Made by a program: the position numbers and the translations under genes. A stretch of DNA of 49,250 nucleotides from an uncultured Sulfuricurvum sp. (GTDB lineage Bacteria; Campylobacterota; Campylobacteria; Campylobacterales; Sulfurimonadaceae), in NCBI RefSeq assembly GCF_937936435.1, contig NZ_CALDDG010000119.1, positions 1 through 49,250 of the forward strand, in the 5' to 3' direction. Numbering within the stretch: the first letter of the stretch is position 1; every line of letters begins with the position of its first letter. The notes below the pieces were generated by a model, which did not search any database, had not been told where the DNA came from, and saw only the letters and a program-made list of their open reading frames with translations. Shown in pieces: positions 49,126 to 49,250 of the stretch.

Positions 49126-49250
49126 TTACTGTTTAGGCCACATCAATGCGTACCATATAACAAACAGGAGCAGAACAACTTCTATAGCAGCACCAAATAT
49201 CATGTGAAGCCACGCTTCTCCTACCAAATTAAATAAAATATATAGAATAT
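49126..49250 (-). CDS. Membrane protein, 5' end outside window
   Basis: An open frame enters from the right edge and ends at 49126-49128 (TAA). The visible end of about 40 residues is hydrophobic: NLVGEAWLHMIFGAAIEVVLLLFVIWYALMWPKQ. It probably belongs to a small inner-membrane protein whose start lies beyond the window. Family unknown. Confidence 0.5.
   Translation of the reverse strand, partial: ILYILFNLVGEAWLHMIFGAAIEVVLLLFVIWYALMWPKQ

Noticed and set aside
1..49250. CRISPR arrays, tRNA and rRNA genes
   Set aside because: No regularly spaced repeats and no cloverleaf or conserved rRNA stretch were found by eye; a tRNAscan run would settle small cases.

Overview
The window looks like the chromosome of a free-living, sulfur-oxidising, nitrogen-fixing Campylobacterota (formerly Epsilonproteobacteria), most like Sulfuricurvum or Sulfurimonas. 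The grounds are: a nif accessory cluster with paired 2[4Fe-4S] ferredoxins and NifX proteins, a sulfide:quinone oxidoreductase followed by a DUF1641 gene, a PEB4-like PpiC isomerase, Sel1/Hcp-type Cys-containing repeat proteins, Campylobacterota-style kinases with the HQWRQPLN box, and moderate G+C with tight operons. The genus is an inference from gene content. No tRNA, rRNA or CRISPR array was seen.

Layout. 1-680: cut-off lipoprotein gene. 752-2695 (-): operon led by a NifX-like protein and followed by four genes I do not recognise. 2806-5782 (+): nif accessory operon with a HicB/Sel1/NifU fusion, a structured leader RNA candidate, a Mop/TOBE molybdate-binding protein, and a ferredoxin-NifX-ferredoxin block. 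5785-7927: an AhpD-like protein and a membrane-fused degenerate peptide deformylase, divergent from a MerR regulator with a clear operator between them. 7929-11738: kinase, response regulator, sqr and DUF1641, an AT-richer block. 11762-12990: periplasmic PpiC isomerase and a Sel1 protein. 13090-18231 (-): MarR-controlled efflux operon (outer-membrane factor, FUSC pump, DUF1656, HlyD adaptor). 18526-27913: mixed single genes (two EamA transporters, pirin, PEBP, GNAT, a frameshifted membrane gene, flavin-type oxidase, TetR/AhpD pair with two operators, YbaK, DUF2167 with an M50 protease). 27972-29483: leucine-rich leader peptide and leuA.

30888-33945 is an integron. It has a non-class-1 integron integrase and three gene cassettes: an aadA1 streptomycin/spectinomycin adenylyltransferase with its classic attC, an unknown membrane-anchored ORF with an AT-rich attC, and an NTF2-like ORF whose attC seems cut off. 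33959-39354: MocR regulator divergent from an operon of FMN-split-barrel, arylamine N-acetyltransferase, GNAT and transglutaminase-like genes. 39381-41000: DUF2798 and a MarR/TauE pair with two operator repeats. 40956-45873 (-): porin, DsrE-like protein, stand-alone sensor, response regulator, kinase. 46031-48131 (+): DoxX-like protein, unusual three-haem cytochrome c peroxidase and DUF4242 protein, with CRP-type boxes before the first and last. The end holds a frameshifted remnant, a beta-barrel protein and a cut-off membrane gene.

How it works together: the left end supports nitrogenase cofactor and electron supply. The sqr block feeds sulfide electrons to the quinone pool. The rest is stress defence, export and environmental sensing, into which an integron has brought a resistance cassette of clinical type. 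The most noteworthy items are the aadA1 cassette in a non-class-1 integron, the HicB-Sel1-NifU fusion, the leader RNA before the Mop gene, the leucine leader peptide before a leuA without its regulatory domain, the pseudo-deformylase membrane protein and the three-haem peroxidase.
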